A DNA stretch of 64,000 bases from Jejudonia soesokkakensis. GTDB taxonomy: Bacteria; Bacteroidota; Bacteroidia; Flavobacteriales; Flavobacteriaceae. The notes under the pieces are model-generated. The model searched no databases and was not told where the DNA came from. It worked only from the letters and a program-made list of their open reading frames with translations. Both the position numbers and the translations under genes were made by a program. Location: contig NZ_JBHTBN010000005.1 of the NCBI RefSeq assembly GCF_042664795.1, positions 1-64,000 on the forward strand, in the 5' to 3' direction. Position 1 is the stretch's first letter, and every line of letters starts with the position of its first letter. Below are positions 52,758-60,281 of this stretch, in pieces.

Positions 52758-54529
52758 ATAAAAATGTAGCAGAATTTTATCAGGCTGAAATTGAAAAATT
52801 TACGCAAGACCTACACCAACTCAAAAAGCAACTGCTTATTTCTAGCATCACGAGATTGCTACTATTTTTACTGGTGTGTGTTGGGATTTATGTTTTCTTC
52901 GGAAACACAAAAATTGTCATTGCCATAATTATTGCTGGCATTGCAGGATTTCTTTTTTTAGTGACTCGCCATAGCAAATTTCAATCTCAAAGAGATTTGA
53001 TTGAGGCAATCCTATCACAAAATGAAAGAGAGCTCATTGTTTTAAACCGAAACTTTCATCATTTACCAGACGGATCGGAATATAAAAATACCATGCATGA
53101 ATACAGTCAGGATATAGACTTGTTTGGTCGTGGTTCCTTTTACCAGTATCTCAATAGAACAGCACTTAGCAGTGGTTCAGATTTGCTAGCACAATTACTT
53201 ACTGAAAATTCAATCACTCACATTCCGAAGAAGCAAAAAGCAGTACAAGAACTAGCTGAAAAACCACAATGGCGACAGCGTTTTTCTGCAATCGCTTCCC
53301 TTGTTAAAACTGAAACCTCTGTAGCTGAGGTGACTCGCTGGTTAGACTCCTACACCTCTTTTGCACCTTCGTGGACAAAAATAGTTTCCTTGTTGTTTTC
53401 GATTCTTTCAATAGCAGGAATGGTAAGTTATTATTTTGGATTTATTTCTGGGTATGTGCTGTTTGGATGGTTTTTGTTAGGATTGGCTATTAGCGGCAGG
53501 TATTTAAAAAGGGTAAACGAACTATCTTCAAAAACATCCAAAATACAAAGTACATTTGCACAGTTTCAGCAGCTTATTTTGGCTATTGAGAAAGAGGACT
53601 TTTCTTCGGAAATGCTTTCAGAAAAAAAGAATCTGATATTAAATACATCTGCTAAGGCTTCAGAAAAACTGAAACAATTTGCCAAACATCTTGACTCGCT
53701 AGACCAGCGAAATAATATGCTTATTGGAGTGATTGCCAACGGCTTTTTCCTGCGGGATTTGAATATTTCATCAAAAATTGAAAAATGGATCGCTGCTTAT
53801 AAAGATGAAGTTGCTGCATGGTTCGATGTTATTACTCATTTTGACGCTTATAATAGTTTAGGAAATTACACTTTTAATCATCCTTCGGCACAATTTGCAA
53901 CCATAACAGAAGATGCTACAGTAATTGATTTAAAAGGAACAATACATCCTTTACTTAACCCTGAAACAGCTATAGCAAACGATTTTAAAATCGACGCCCA
54001 TGAATTTTTTATCATTACGGGTGCAAATATGGCTGGGAAAAGTACGTTTTTAAGAACCGTAGGATTACAAATAGTCATGAGTAATATGGGCTTGCCCACA
54101 CATGTTAAGAGTGCTTTTTATACACCCATTAAATTGATCACAAGCATGCGAACTACCGATAGCCTAACCGATGACGAATCGTACTTCTTTAGCGAATTAA
54201 AACGTTTAAAACTGGTGGTGGATAAAACAAAGGATGATGATTATTTTATCATACTCGACGAAATCTTAAAAGGGACGAACAGTATCGATAAAGCAAAAGG
54301 GTCTAAGAAATTTGTTGAGAAACTCGTTAAGAGCAATGCTACTGGAATTATCGCGACGCATGATTTAAGCTTATGTGAAGTAGCCAATGAATTACCTCAG
54401 GTACATAATTATTTTTTTGATGCCCGTATTGAAAATAACGAGTTGTTTTTTGATTACACTCTTACCCCTGGAATTTGTAAAAATATGAATGCTTCTTTTC
54501 TGCTGAAGAAGATGGAGATTGTTGAATAA
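52754..54529 (+). CDS. Membrane-anchored MutS-family ATPase
   Basis: The 591-residue protein has no mismatch-recognition domain. Two pairs of membrane helices (about 25-70 and 210-250) precede a helical clamp-like region (about 270-370). The MutS ATPase follows with Walker A GANMAGKSTFLRT (Lys429), SMRTTDSLTDDESYFFSELKR and Walker B FIILDEILKGTN, then GIIATHDLSLCEVA. This form of MutS homologue is known in Bacteroidota and its membrane placement is a visible oddity. It overlaps the MmcQ/YjbR gene. It is not the housekeeping mismatch-repair MutS. Confidence 0.9.
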   Translation: MNKNVAEFYQAEIEKFTQDLHQLKKQLLISSITRLLLFLLVCVGIYVFFGNTKIVIAIIIAGIAGFLFLVTRHSKFQSQRDLIEAILSQNERELIVLNRNFHHLPDGSEYKNTMHEYSQDIDLFGRGSFYQYLNRTALSSGSDLLAQLLTENSITHIPKKQKAVQELAEKPQWRQRFSAIASLVKTETSVAEVTRWLDSYTSFAPSWTKIVSLLFSILSIAGMVSYYFGFISGYVLFGWFLLGLAISGRYLKRVNELSSKTSKIQSTFAQFQQLILAIEKEDFSSEMLSEKKNLILNTSAKASEKLKQFAKHLDSLDQRNNMLIGVIANGFFLRDLNISSKIEKWIAAYKDEVAAWFDVITHFDAYNSLGNYTFNHPSAQFATITEDATVIDLKGTIHPLLNPETAIANDFKIDAHEFFIITGANMAGKSTFLRTVGLQIVMSNMGLPTHVKSAFYTPIKLITSMRTTDSLTDDESYFFSELKRLKLVVDKTKDDDYFIILDEILKGTNSIDKAKGSKKFVEKLVKSNATGIIATHDLSLCEVANELPQVHNYFFDARIENNELFFDYTLTPGICKNMNASFLLKKMEIVE

Positions 54530-54585
54530 GTTGAGAGAAGGGAGAAGCTGGAAGTGAATTCATATTTTCAACAAACAGCAATCCT

Positions 54586-55032
54586 TTACCCACAACTCAT
54601 GTCGGCAACAACTTTCCATTGACCGTCGATCTTTTTAAAGATAATCATAAAAACACCATTGGCATCTCCCACAGTTCTCTTTAAAAAATATTGACCCATC
54701 ACATAGTAGCTTTTGTTTTCGATAGGTGTCATGCTTTCAATTGTAAAATTCAAAGTGCCACTATCTGCTTTGGTTGGGTATCCCTTTTTATAGTTATCTA
54801 ACGTTTGCTGCCAGCCTTTAGTAAGCCCAGATTTTCCGTAGAATTTTAAAGAATCACTTTTCCAGTAACCTTGCATAAATCCTTCTAAATCATTGTTGCT
54901 CCAAGCCATTTCCTGCGCTGACATTACTGCTAGGATCTCCTTTTTATCACGCTCTATTTCTATTGTACTTTTTTGAGCACTGCAGCTTGTTGTTAGATAG
55001 AGTACTGAAAATATTAAGAGTATTTTTTTCAT
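54586..55032 (-). CDS. DUF4440/NTF2-like lipoprotein
   Basis: The Met at 55032 gives 148 residues with a lipoprotein signal and Cys17 (TTSCS). The open frame continues upstream to 55071, but that part lies next to a heptamer repeat. The domain with EILAVMSAQEMAWSNNDLEGFMQGYWKSDSL and a final WKVVADMSCG matches the cone-shaped NTF2-like fold. Ligand and role are unknown. The region just upstream holds eight copies of a 7-bp repeat. Confidence 0.78.
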   Translation of the reverse strand: MKKILLIFSVLYLTTSCSAQKSTIEIERDKKEILAVMSAQEMAWSNNDLEGFMQGYWKSDSLKFYGKSGLTKGWQQTLDNYKKGYPTKADSGTLNFTIESMTPIENKSYYVMGQYFLKRTVGDANGVFMIIFKKIDGQWKVVADMSCG

Positions 55033-55058
55033 AACTTTTACTTTAGACATTATAATTT

Positions 55059-55114
55059 CAACAATCAACAATCAACAATCAACAATCAACAATCAACAAT
55101 CAACAATCAACAAT
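55059..55114 (-). repeat. Heptanucleotide tandem repeat, eight copies of CAACAAT
   Basis: Eight uninterrupted CAACAAT units (ATTGTTG on the minus strand) fill most of the space between the TolB-like stop (55118) and the start of the DUF4440-like lipoprotein (55032). The repeat lies 27 nt upstream of that start, where promoter spacing could change with copy number. Confidence 0.95.
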
Positions 55115-55117
55115 CCT

Positions 55118-56251
55118 TTAGTCTTGCCATTCGGCTATAAATAAATTGGTATCTCTGCCACCGCCATTATTTCGGTTAGAAGAGAAGGCAAGATATTTTC
55201 CATCATTTGAAAAAACAGGAAATGCATCAAAGGTCTCTCCGTGAGTCACTCGTTCTAAATTCTTTCCGTCGAGATCAATTAAATACAGGTTAAATGGAAA
55301 GCCCCGTTCTGCTTCAAAGTTACTGCTAAAAAGAATTTTATCTCCGCTTGGGTGAAAAAATGGTGACCAGTTCGCATTTCCGAGGTTGGTTAATTGGCGA
55401 AGGTCACTCCCATCAGCATTACAAATGTAGAGTTCCATATCTGTAGGTTCTACGAGGCCTTCGGCCAAAAGATCTTTGTATTTTTTAATAGCTTCTGGAG
55501 TTTTAGGTCGTGACGAACGAAAAATCAATTTGGTGCCGTCTGGCGAGAAGAACGCTCCGCCATCATATCCAAGTTCGTCTGTGATTTGCTGTACGTCAGT
55601 TCCATCAATATTCATAGTGTACAACTCCAGATCACCACTTCTGGTTGAGGTAAATACAATTTTATCTCCTTTGGGAGAAACGGTTGCCTCTGCATCGTAC
55701 CCAGGTTCGTTGGTTAACTGAGCGGTAATATTACCTTCCAAATCTGAAACATAAATATCAAAACTATCATAGACCGGCCATACGTAGTTCCCGTTTTTCC
55801 GAAGGGGTACTTCAGGACATGCTTCATCTGCCAAATGAGTGGATCCATAGACATAATGTTTGTTGTCTGGTAAAAAATACGCACAGGTTGTTCTTCCTTT
55901 TCCCGTGGAGATCATAGGTGGCTGTCTGTCCTTAAAAGTTTCCGAAGCATTCATTAAAAACATTTGATCGCATTCCATGCCCCATGCTTTATTATTTGAC
56001 TGAAAAACCAGTTGGGTATCATCAAAACTCCAGTACGCCTCGGCATTATCTCCTCCAAAAGTCACCTGACGAATGTTTTTAAAATGTTTTTCTTCAGGAT
56101 AGATAAGACTATCATTATCCCATTGCATGTTATTATTTTCTGAAGCTATTGCTGCGGAAGGTTTTTCAGAAACAAGTACCTCTTTGGGTGTTTTTTTACA
56201 CGATATGAGTAAGGAAACAAAGGCTAGTAGTGACAAATATTTCATTTTCAT
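55118..56251 (-). CDS. TolB-like WD40/PD40 beta-propeller lipoprotein
   Basis: The 377-residue protein has a lipoprotein signal with Cys18 (LLISC). At least five PD40 blades follow, each with a pattern like PKGDKIVFTSTRSGDLELYTMNIDGTD, including AYWSFDDTQLVFQSN, GAFFSPDGTKLIFRSS, SPFFHPSGDKILFSS and PVFSNDGKYLAFSSN. Such propellers are common as periplasmic or surface proteins that bind partners. The ATG at 56251 or the second Met at 56245 may be used. It is divergent from the M28 peptidase, with 24 nt between starts. Confidence 0.9.
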   Translation of the reverse strand: MKMKYLSLLAFVSLLISCKKTPKEVLVSEKPSAAIASENNNMQWDNDSLIYPEEKHFKNIRQVTFGGDNAEAYWSFDDTQLVFQSNNKAWGMECDQMFLMNASETFKDRQPPMISTGKGRTTCAYFLPDNKHYVYGSTHLADEACPEVPLRKNGNYVWPVYDSFDIYVSDLEGNITAQLTNEPGYDAEATVSPKGDKIVFTSTRSGDLELYTMNIDGTDVQQITDELGYDGGAFFSPDGTKLIFRSSRPKTPEAIKKYKDLLAEGLVEPTDMELYICNADGSDLRQLTNLGNANWSPFFHPSGDKILFSSNFEAERGFPFNLYLIDLDGKNLERVTHGETFDAFPVFSNDGKYLAFSSNRNNGGGRDTNLFIAEWQD

Positions 56252-56252
56252 T

Positions 56253-56270
56253 TATTTTTGTGCAAAAATA
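56253..56270. promoter_or_regulatory. Face-to-face -7 boxes in the TolB-M28 divergent region
   Basis: TATTTTTG (56253-56260, plus strand) and its inverse CAAAAATA (56263-56270) form a perfect inverted repeat around TG. Each arm fits the Bacteroidota -7 consensus TAnnTTTG. The starts of the two divergent genes are at 56251 and 56276, so leaders would be very short. No TTTG -33 box was found on either side. Confidence 0.5.
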
Positions 56271-56275
56271 GTAAT

Positions 56276-57505
56276 ATGCGATTAATTTTAGGAGTATTGG
56301 TTGGACTGTTTCTTATTTCTTGTGCTGAAAAAGAAAAAGTAAAAGTAACGATGAAAGAAGATGTTGCTGCTTTGGCAGATGATGCTTTAAATGGTCGCCA
56401 AACAGGAACTGAAGGAGAGTTAAAAGCTGCAGCCTATATTGAGAAAAGATTTAAAGAAATTGGATTGCAACCTAAGGGCGTCTCTGGTTTGTACACCCAA
56501 ACTTTTACCTTTAAGCCAAGTACAAATCCGCACGAGCAAGCAGAATACACAGGATCAAGAAGCGATAGTACACTTACGGGCACCAATGTCATTGGCTATT
56601 TAGATAACCAAGGAGAAAACACGATTGTCATAGGTGCACACTACGATCATCTCGGAATGGGAGGAGAAGGCTCATTATATAGAGAAGGTGCTGCCATTCA
56701 TAACGGAGCCGATGATAATGCAAGTGGGGTTTCTGTAATGCTTCAGATAGCCGAAGAACTTTCAGAAAAAAAATCCAACAATAATTATCTGTTTATCGCA
56801 TTTTCTGGCGAGGAGATGGGACTTTTAGGTTCTAATTATTTTGTAAAAAATCCAACCATTGATACTAAAAAAGTACCCTATATGATCAATCTTGATATGG
56901 TGGGAAGATTGAACCAAGAAAACACCTTAGCGGTTCACGGTGTGGGAACCTCTCCTGTTTTTAAGCAAACATTATTTGCAAATAACGATCAGGGATTTAC
57001 CATTGCAGAACATGAAAGCGGGATTGGTCCGAGCGACCATACCTCGTTTTATTTAGCCGATATTCCTGTGCTCTTTTTCTTTACTGGTCAGCATGAAGAT
57101 TATCACAAGCCTAGTGATGATTCAGAAAAACTGAACTATGAAGGAATGGAAAAAATTAAAAAGTATCTTCTAAACATTATAGAAGATCTGGATGATAAAG
57201 GAAGATTAACTTTCATAAAAACAAAGAACGAAACCGAAGATGTTCCTGCGTTTAAAGTTGCTTTAGGAGTCGTACCGGATTATTTGTATACAGGCAAAGG
57301 AATGCGCATTGATGGAGTGAGTGAAGACAAACCCGCACAGAAAGCAGGATTAAAAAAGGGAGATATTGTCATGAAATTAGGTGAGCTGGATACGCTAGAT
57401 ATGATGAGTTATATGAAAGCACTTGCTACATTTGAAGAAGGGCAAACTACGATAGTTACTGTAAAAAGGGGTAAAGAAATGGTAGAAGTTGAAGTTACTT
57501 TTTAA
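56276..57505 (+). CDS. M28 family peptidase with C-terminal PDZ domain
   Basis: The ATG at 56276 gives 409 residues with a lipoprotein signal and Cys16 (LISC). The M28 zinc aminopeptidase domain spans about 90-310 and shows ligands in IVIGAHYDHLG (His), HNGADDNASG (Asp), AFSGEEMGLLGS (Glu pair), INLDMVGR (Asp) and HEDYHKPSDD (His). A PDZ domain follows at about 325-405 with GMRIDGVSEDKPAQKAGLKKGD. It probably trims peptides in the periplasm or at the surface. Its 3' end overlaps the GT2 gene by 4 nt on the other strand. Confidence 0.93.
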   Translation: MRLILGVLVGLFLISCAEKEKVKVTMKEDVAALADDALNGRQTGTEGELKAAAYIEKRFKEIGLQPKGVSGLYTQTFTFKPSTNPHEQAEYTGSRSDSTLTGTNVIGYLDNQGENTIVIGAHYDHLGMGGEGSLYREGAAIHNGADDNASGVSVMLQIAEELSEKKSNNNYLFIAFSGEEMGLLGSNYFVKNPTIDTKKVPYMINLDMVGRLNQENTLAVHGVGTSPVFKQTLFANNDQGFTIAEHESGIGPSDHTSFYLADIPVLFFFTGQHEDYHKPSDDSEKLNYEGMEKIKKYLLNIIEDLDDKGRLTFIKTKNETEDVPAFKVALGVVPDYLYTGKGMRIDGVSEDKPAQKAGLKKGDIVMKLGELDTLDMMSYMKALATFEEGQTTIVTVKRGKEMVEVEVTF

Positions 57506-58992
57506 GCTTTACTAAATAAGCTTTTAAAGAATACAAATCCGAAGCCTACAAAAAGCATGAAGTGAAAAGGAAACAATCCGAAGTCACTTTCATCTTTCCC
57601 TACAGCAAAAGCACTATACATACCAAAGGCAAAGTAGACCATTAGCATTCCCTCGATAATAGTATTTGGAGAGAAATTACTGGTTATATATTTGTTACCT
57701 TTCCAGCCATCTTTTAAACTACCAATATTAAATTTTGGAGTTCGTATAAATTCACTTTTCTTCCCAAAATGCCCTTCCAAAACTGCAATTGAGTTGTGGA
57801 CACTAAAGCCCATAGCGATGGAGAAGAAGGTAAAAAACATTCCAATGTATCGTATGAAACTTTTAAATCCGCCACCATGAATTTTTGAATACGTTAGCCA
57901 GTAACACATAAAAAAAATAACAGTACTAAAAGCGAATCCTGCCAGCATAAAAAAAACAGGTTTTAATTCTGGATTGTTTGCTTTAATGTATAACATGGGA
58001 ACACTCAAAACAGCGACCGTCAGTACTAATAAGAACATACTGCTATTGAGTAAGTGAAAAAAACTATGAAACTTGGTTCTCCATGAAACTGATGGATCCC
58101 GCAATAGTTTGAGGTATAATTTCTGAAAGTTCTCTGCAGCACCTTTGTTCCAGCGAAACTGTTGTGACTTAGCAGCACTGATCACTACGGGTAATTCGGC
58201 TGGAGTTTCTACATTCTCCAGGTATTTAAATTTCCATTTTTTTAATTGAGCACGGTAGCTTAGATCCAGATCTTCGGTAAGAGTATCCCCTTGCCAGTTC
58301 CCAGCATCGATGATGCATTCTTTACGCCAGACACCAGCAGTACCATTAAAGTTAATAAAATGTTTTCCGAAATTTCGTCCCACTTGTTCCATAATAAAGT
58401 GGAAGTCTAAAGCGAACGCCTGAATTTTGGTCAATAATGAATAATTTCTATTGATATGTCCCCAGCGGGTTTGAACGACGCCAATTTCAGAATCTTTAAA
58501 ATAAGGAATGGTTTCTAATAACCAGTTTTTCTTCGGAAGGAAATCTGCATCAAAGATGGCGATAAATTCACCCTTAGCCGACTTTAACCCTTCTTTAAGT
58601 GCACCCGCCTTAAAACCGGAACGTATGTCACGACTCATATGTTTAATGTCCAGCCCAGTTTTTTGAAGCTCGGCAATATGCAAAGCAGTTTGCGTAAATG
58701 ATTCGTCTGTAGAATCATCAAGCACCTGAATTTCGAGCTTTTCTTTTGGATATTCCAATTCCGAAATATTTTTCAGAAGACGTTCCATCACATATAATTC
58801 ATTATATACAGGAAGCTGAACAGTTACATAAGGAATTTCGGCAGGATTGTTAAAATTGAAGGTTGGAGCATTGTCTGTTTGTTTTTTGGCACGCAGATAA
58901 TTTACAAACAAGTTGAGCTGTGCTAATGCATACAGGAAAATAAGTATGAGAGCAACAGCATAGATACCAACAATAATGTATTCTAGTATCAT
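57502..58992 (-). CDS. Cellulose-synthase-like family 2 glycosyltransferase
   Basis: The 496-residue membrane protein has an N-terminal helix (about 5-28) and a GT2 domain at about 48-280 with VQLPVYNELYVMERLL, VLDDSTDES, FDADFLPKK (DxD), LTEDLDLSYRA and the QxxRW motif QQFRWNKG. About four more helices lie in the C-terminal third. These features mark processive-type GT2 enzymes. The sugar and acceptor are unknown. It overlaps the second GT2 gene by 4 nt, so the two probably work in one surface-glycan or glycolipid route. Confidence 0.9.
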   Translation of the reverse strand: MILEYIIVGIYAVALILIFLYALAQLNLFVNYLRAKKQTDNAPTFNFNNPAEIPYVTVQLPVYNELYVMERLLKNISELEYPKEKLEIQVLDDSTDESFTQTALHIAELQKTGLDIKHMSRDIRSGFKAGALKEGLKSAKGEFIAIFDADFLPKKNWLLETIPYFKDSEIGVVQTRWGHINRNYSLLTKIQAFALDFHFIMEQVGRNFGKHFINFNGTAGVWRKECIIDAGNWQGDTLTEDLDLSYRAQLKKWKFKYLENVETPAELPVVISAAKSQQFRWNKGAAENFQKLYLKLLRDPSVSWRTKFHSFFHLLNSSMFLLVLTVAVLSVPMLYIKANNPELKPVFFMLAGFAFSTVIFFMCYWLTYSKIHGGGFKSFIRYIGMFFTFFSIAMGFSVHNSIAVLEGHFGKKSEFIRTPKFNIGSLKDGWKGNKYITSNFSPNTIIEGMLMVYFAFGMYSAFAVGKDESDFGLFPFHFMLFVGFGFVFFKSLFSKA

Positions 58993-59681
58993 TTTTTAAA
59001 GGTGTATTTAAAGATCCAACCTAATATTTTAAAGCCTGCAAAGATAGCACCTTTTATCGTTCCCGAAACTTTAGATGTTCCAATCCTGTTTCGGTAATGA
59101 ACAGGTACTTCTACATACGTGAATTTTCGTTTTAAAGCCTTTAATTGCATCTCTACGGTCCAGCCATAGGTTTTGTCTTGCATTTCTAGTTCAAGTAATT
59201 TACCATATTTTATAGCTCTAAACGGTCCCAAATCGGTAAATCTAGAACCAAAAAAAAGCTTCATTAAGCTTGTTGCGAGCCAATTTCCAAATTTCTGCGG
59301 AAACGTCATTGATCCGGCTTCACGAAATCGTTTTACTCTGGCACCAATTACAAAATCAATGTTTTGTTCAATAATAGGTTTGATTATTTCTGAAAGTTCT
59401 TCGGGATAGTCGCTATAATCACCGTCGAGAAATACTATGATATCGGGTTTTGAGACTTTTTCAGAAACATATTGCATTCCTTTAAGACAGGCATATCCAT
59501 ACCCTCTTCGATTTTCTGAAAGTACAGTCGCTCCCGCCTTTCTCGCATTCCTTTCAGTAGCATCTGTAGAATTGTTACTCACTACGATCACTTCGTCAAC
59601 GATTGGAGGAATATCTCGAACCACTCGTCCAATGGAATCTGCTTCGTTAAAGGCTGGAATGATAACAGTAATAGTACTCAT
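58989..59681 (-). CDS. Family 2 glycosyltransferase, dolichyl-phosphate-mannose-synthase-like
   Basis: The 230-residue protein has the GT2 opening TVIIPAFNEADSIGRVV, VVSNNSTDATE and VFLDGDYSDYPEEL with the DxD-like site. KTYGWTVEMQLKALKRKF and HYRNRIGTSKVSG follow. It has no large membrane region apart from a hydrophobic end. It is coupled to the processive GT2 downstream by a 4-nt overlap and abuts the MORN-like gene. Confidence 0.9.
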   Translation of the reverse strand: MSTITVIIPAFNEADSIGRVVRDIPPIVDEVIVVSNNSTDATERNARKAGATVLSENRRGYGYACLKGMQYVSEKVSKPDIIVFLDGDYSDYPEELSEIIKPIIEQNIDFVIGARVKRFREAGSMTFPQKFGNWLATSLMKLFFGSRFTDLGPFRAIKYGKLLELEMQDKTYGWTVEMQLKALKRKFTYVEVPVHYRNRIGTSKVSGTIKGAIFAGFKILGWIFKYTFKK

Positions 59682-60179
59682 TTATAAAGAAGCATTTGGA
59701 TTATCTTTTTTAAAAGCGGCTAGAGAAGTCCATTCCCCTAGCTTTTTATCATTTTTATATTTCTCTGCCTTGATAAGAGTTCCATTTTTATAAATAAGTG
59801 CAAAGCCATTTTTTTTGTTAAATTTATACTGATAGCGATGCTCAATTTTCAAATCTTCAGAATAAAAAATCCACCAATTTTCGGCACTACCTTTTTTATA
59901 ATGTCCTTCTTTAACAGGTTTTCTATTCTGGTCGTAAAAATACCAATATCCGTTGCGTTTCCCATCATCAAAATGTCCTTTTGATGCTATACTACCATTT
60001 TCGTGATAAAAGATCCAATAATCGGTCTTTATATCCATTTGTTTCCAGCCTTCAGCTTTAAGAGTTCCATTGGAGTAATAGGACTTAGAGTACAATTTTT
60101 CAATAGGATGTGCTGAAGTATAAAAAGCCAGCAGTACCATTCCGAAGAAAATAAAAAAGACACTATTTTGAAATCTCAT
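59682..60179 (-). CDS. Secreted MORN/YwqK-like repeat protein
   Basis: The 165-residue protein has a signal peptide (about 1-22). Repeats of the YwqK/MORN type follow, with a shared pattern of YxNGxxxxxGxxxxGxxxGxWxxY: KSYYSNGTLKAEGWKQM, YHENGSIASKGHFDDGKRNG and YDQNRKPVKEGHYKKG. Automatic annotation often calls such proteins YwqK antitoxins, but no toxin gene is nearby and the signal peptide argues for an envelope role. It is directly adjacent (0 nt) to the GT2 gene. Confidence 0.8.
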   Translation of the reverse strand: MRFQNSVFFIFFGMVLLAFYTSAHPIEKLYSKSYYSNGTLKAEGWKQMDIKTDYWIFYHENGSIASKGHFDDGKRNGYWYFYDQNRKPVKEGHYKKGSAENWWIFYSEDLKIEHRYQYKFNKKNGFALIYKNGTLIKAEKYKNDKKLGEWTSLAAFKKDNPNASL

Positions 60180-60226
60180 AAGAGGGTAGACGTAGTAGCT
60201 ATCGTAACCTAACTTTTCGGCATTAA

Positions 60227-60259
60227 AAAACCTCCCTCATTATTCTTTCTGAAGGTTTT
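60227..60259 (-). terminator. Weak terminator after the polyferredoxin gene
   Basis: On the minus strand AAAACCT pairs with AGGTTTT across a 19-nt loop (60227-60233 with 60253-60259), followed by a T run. The stem is short, so confidence is moderate. Confidence 0.5.
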
Positions 60260-60281
60260 GTGACTACTATATAGTTGTAAG

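Noticed and set aside
55059..55114. Possible CRISPR or origin iterons
   Set aside because: The 7-bp units are contiguous without spacers, and there is no dnaA gene or DnaA box cluster nearby.
59682..60179. Toxin-antitoxin system because of YwqK similarity
   Set aside because: The protein has a signal peptide and MORN-like repeats, with no toxin gene beside it.
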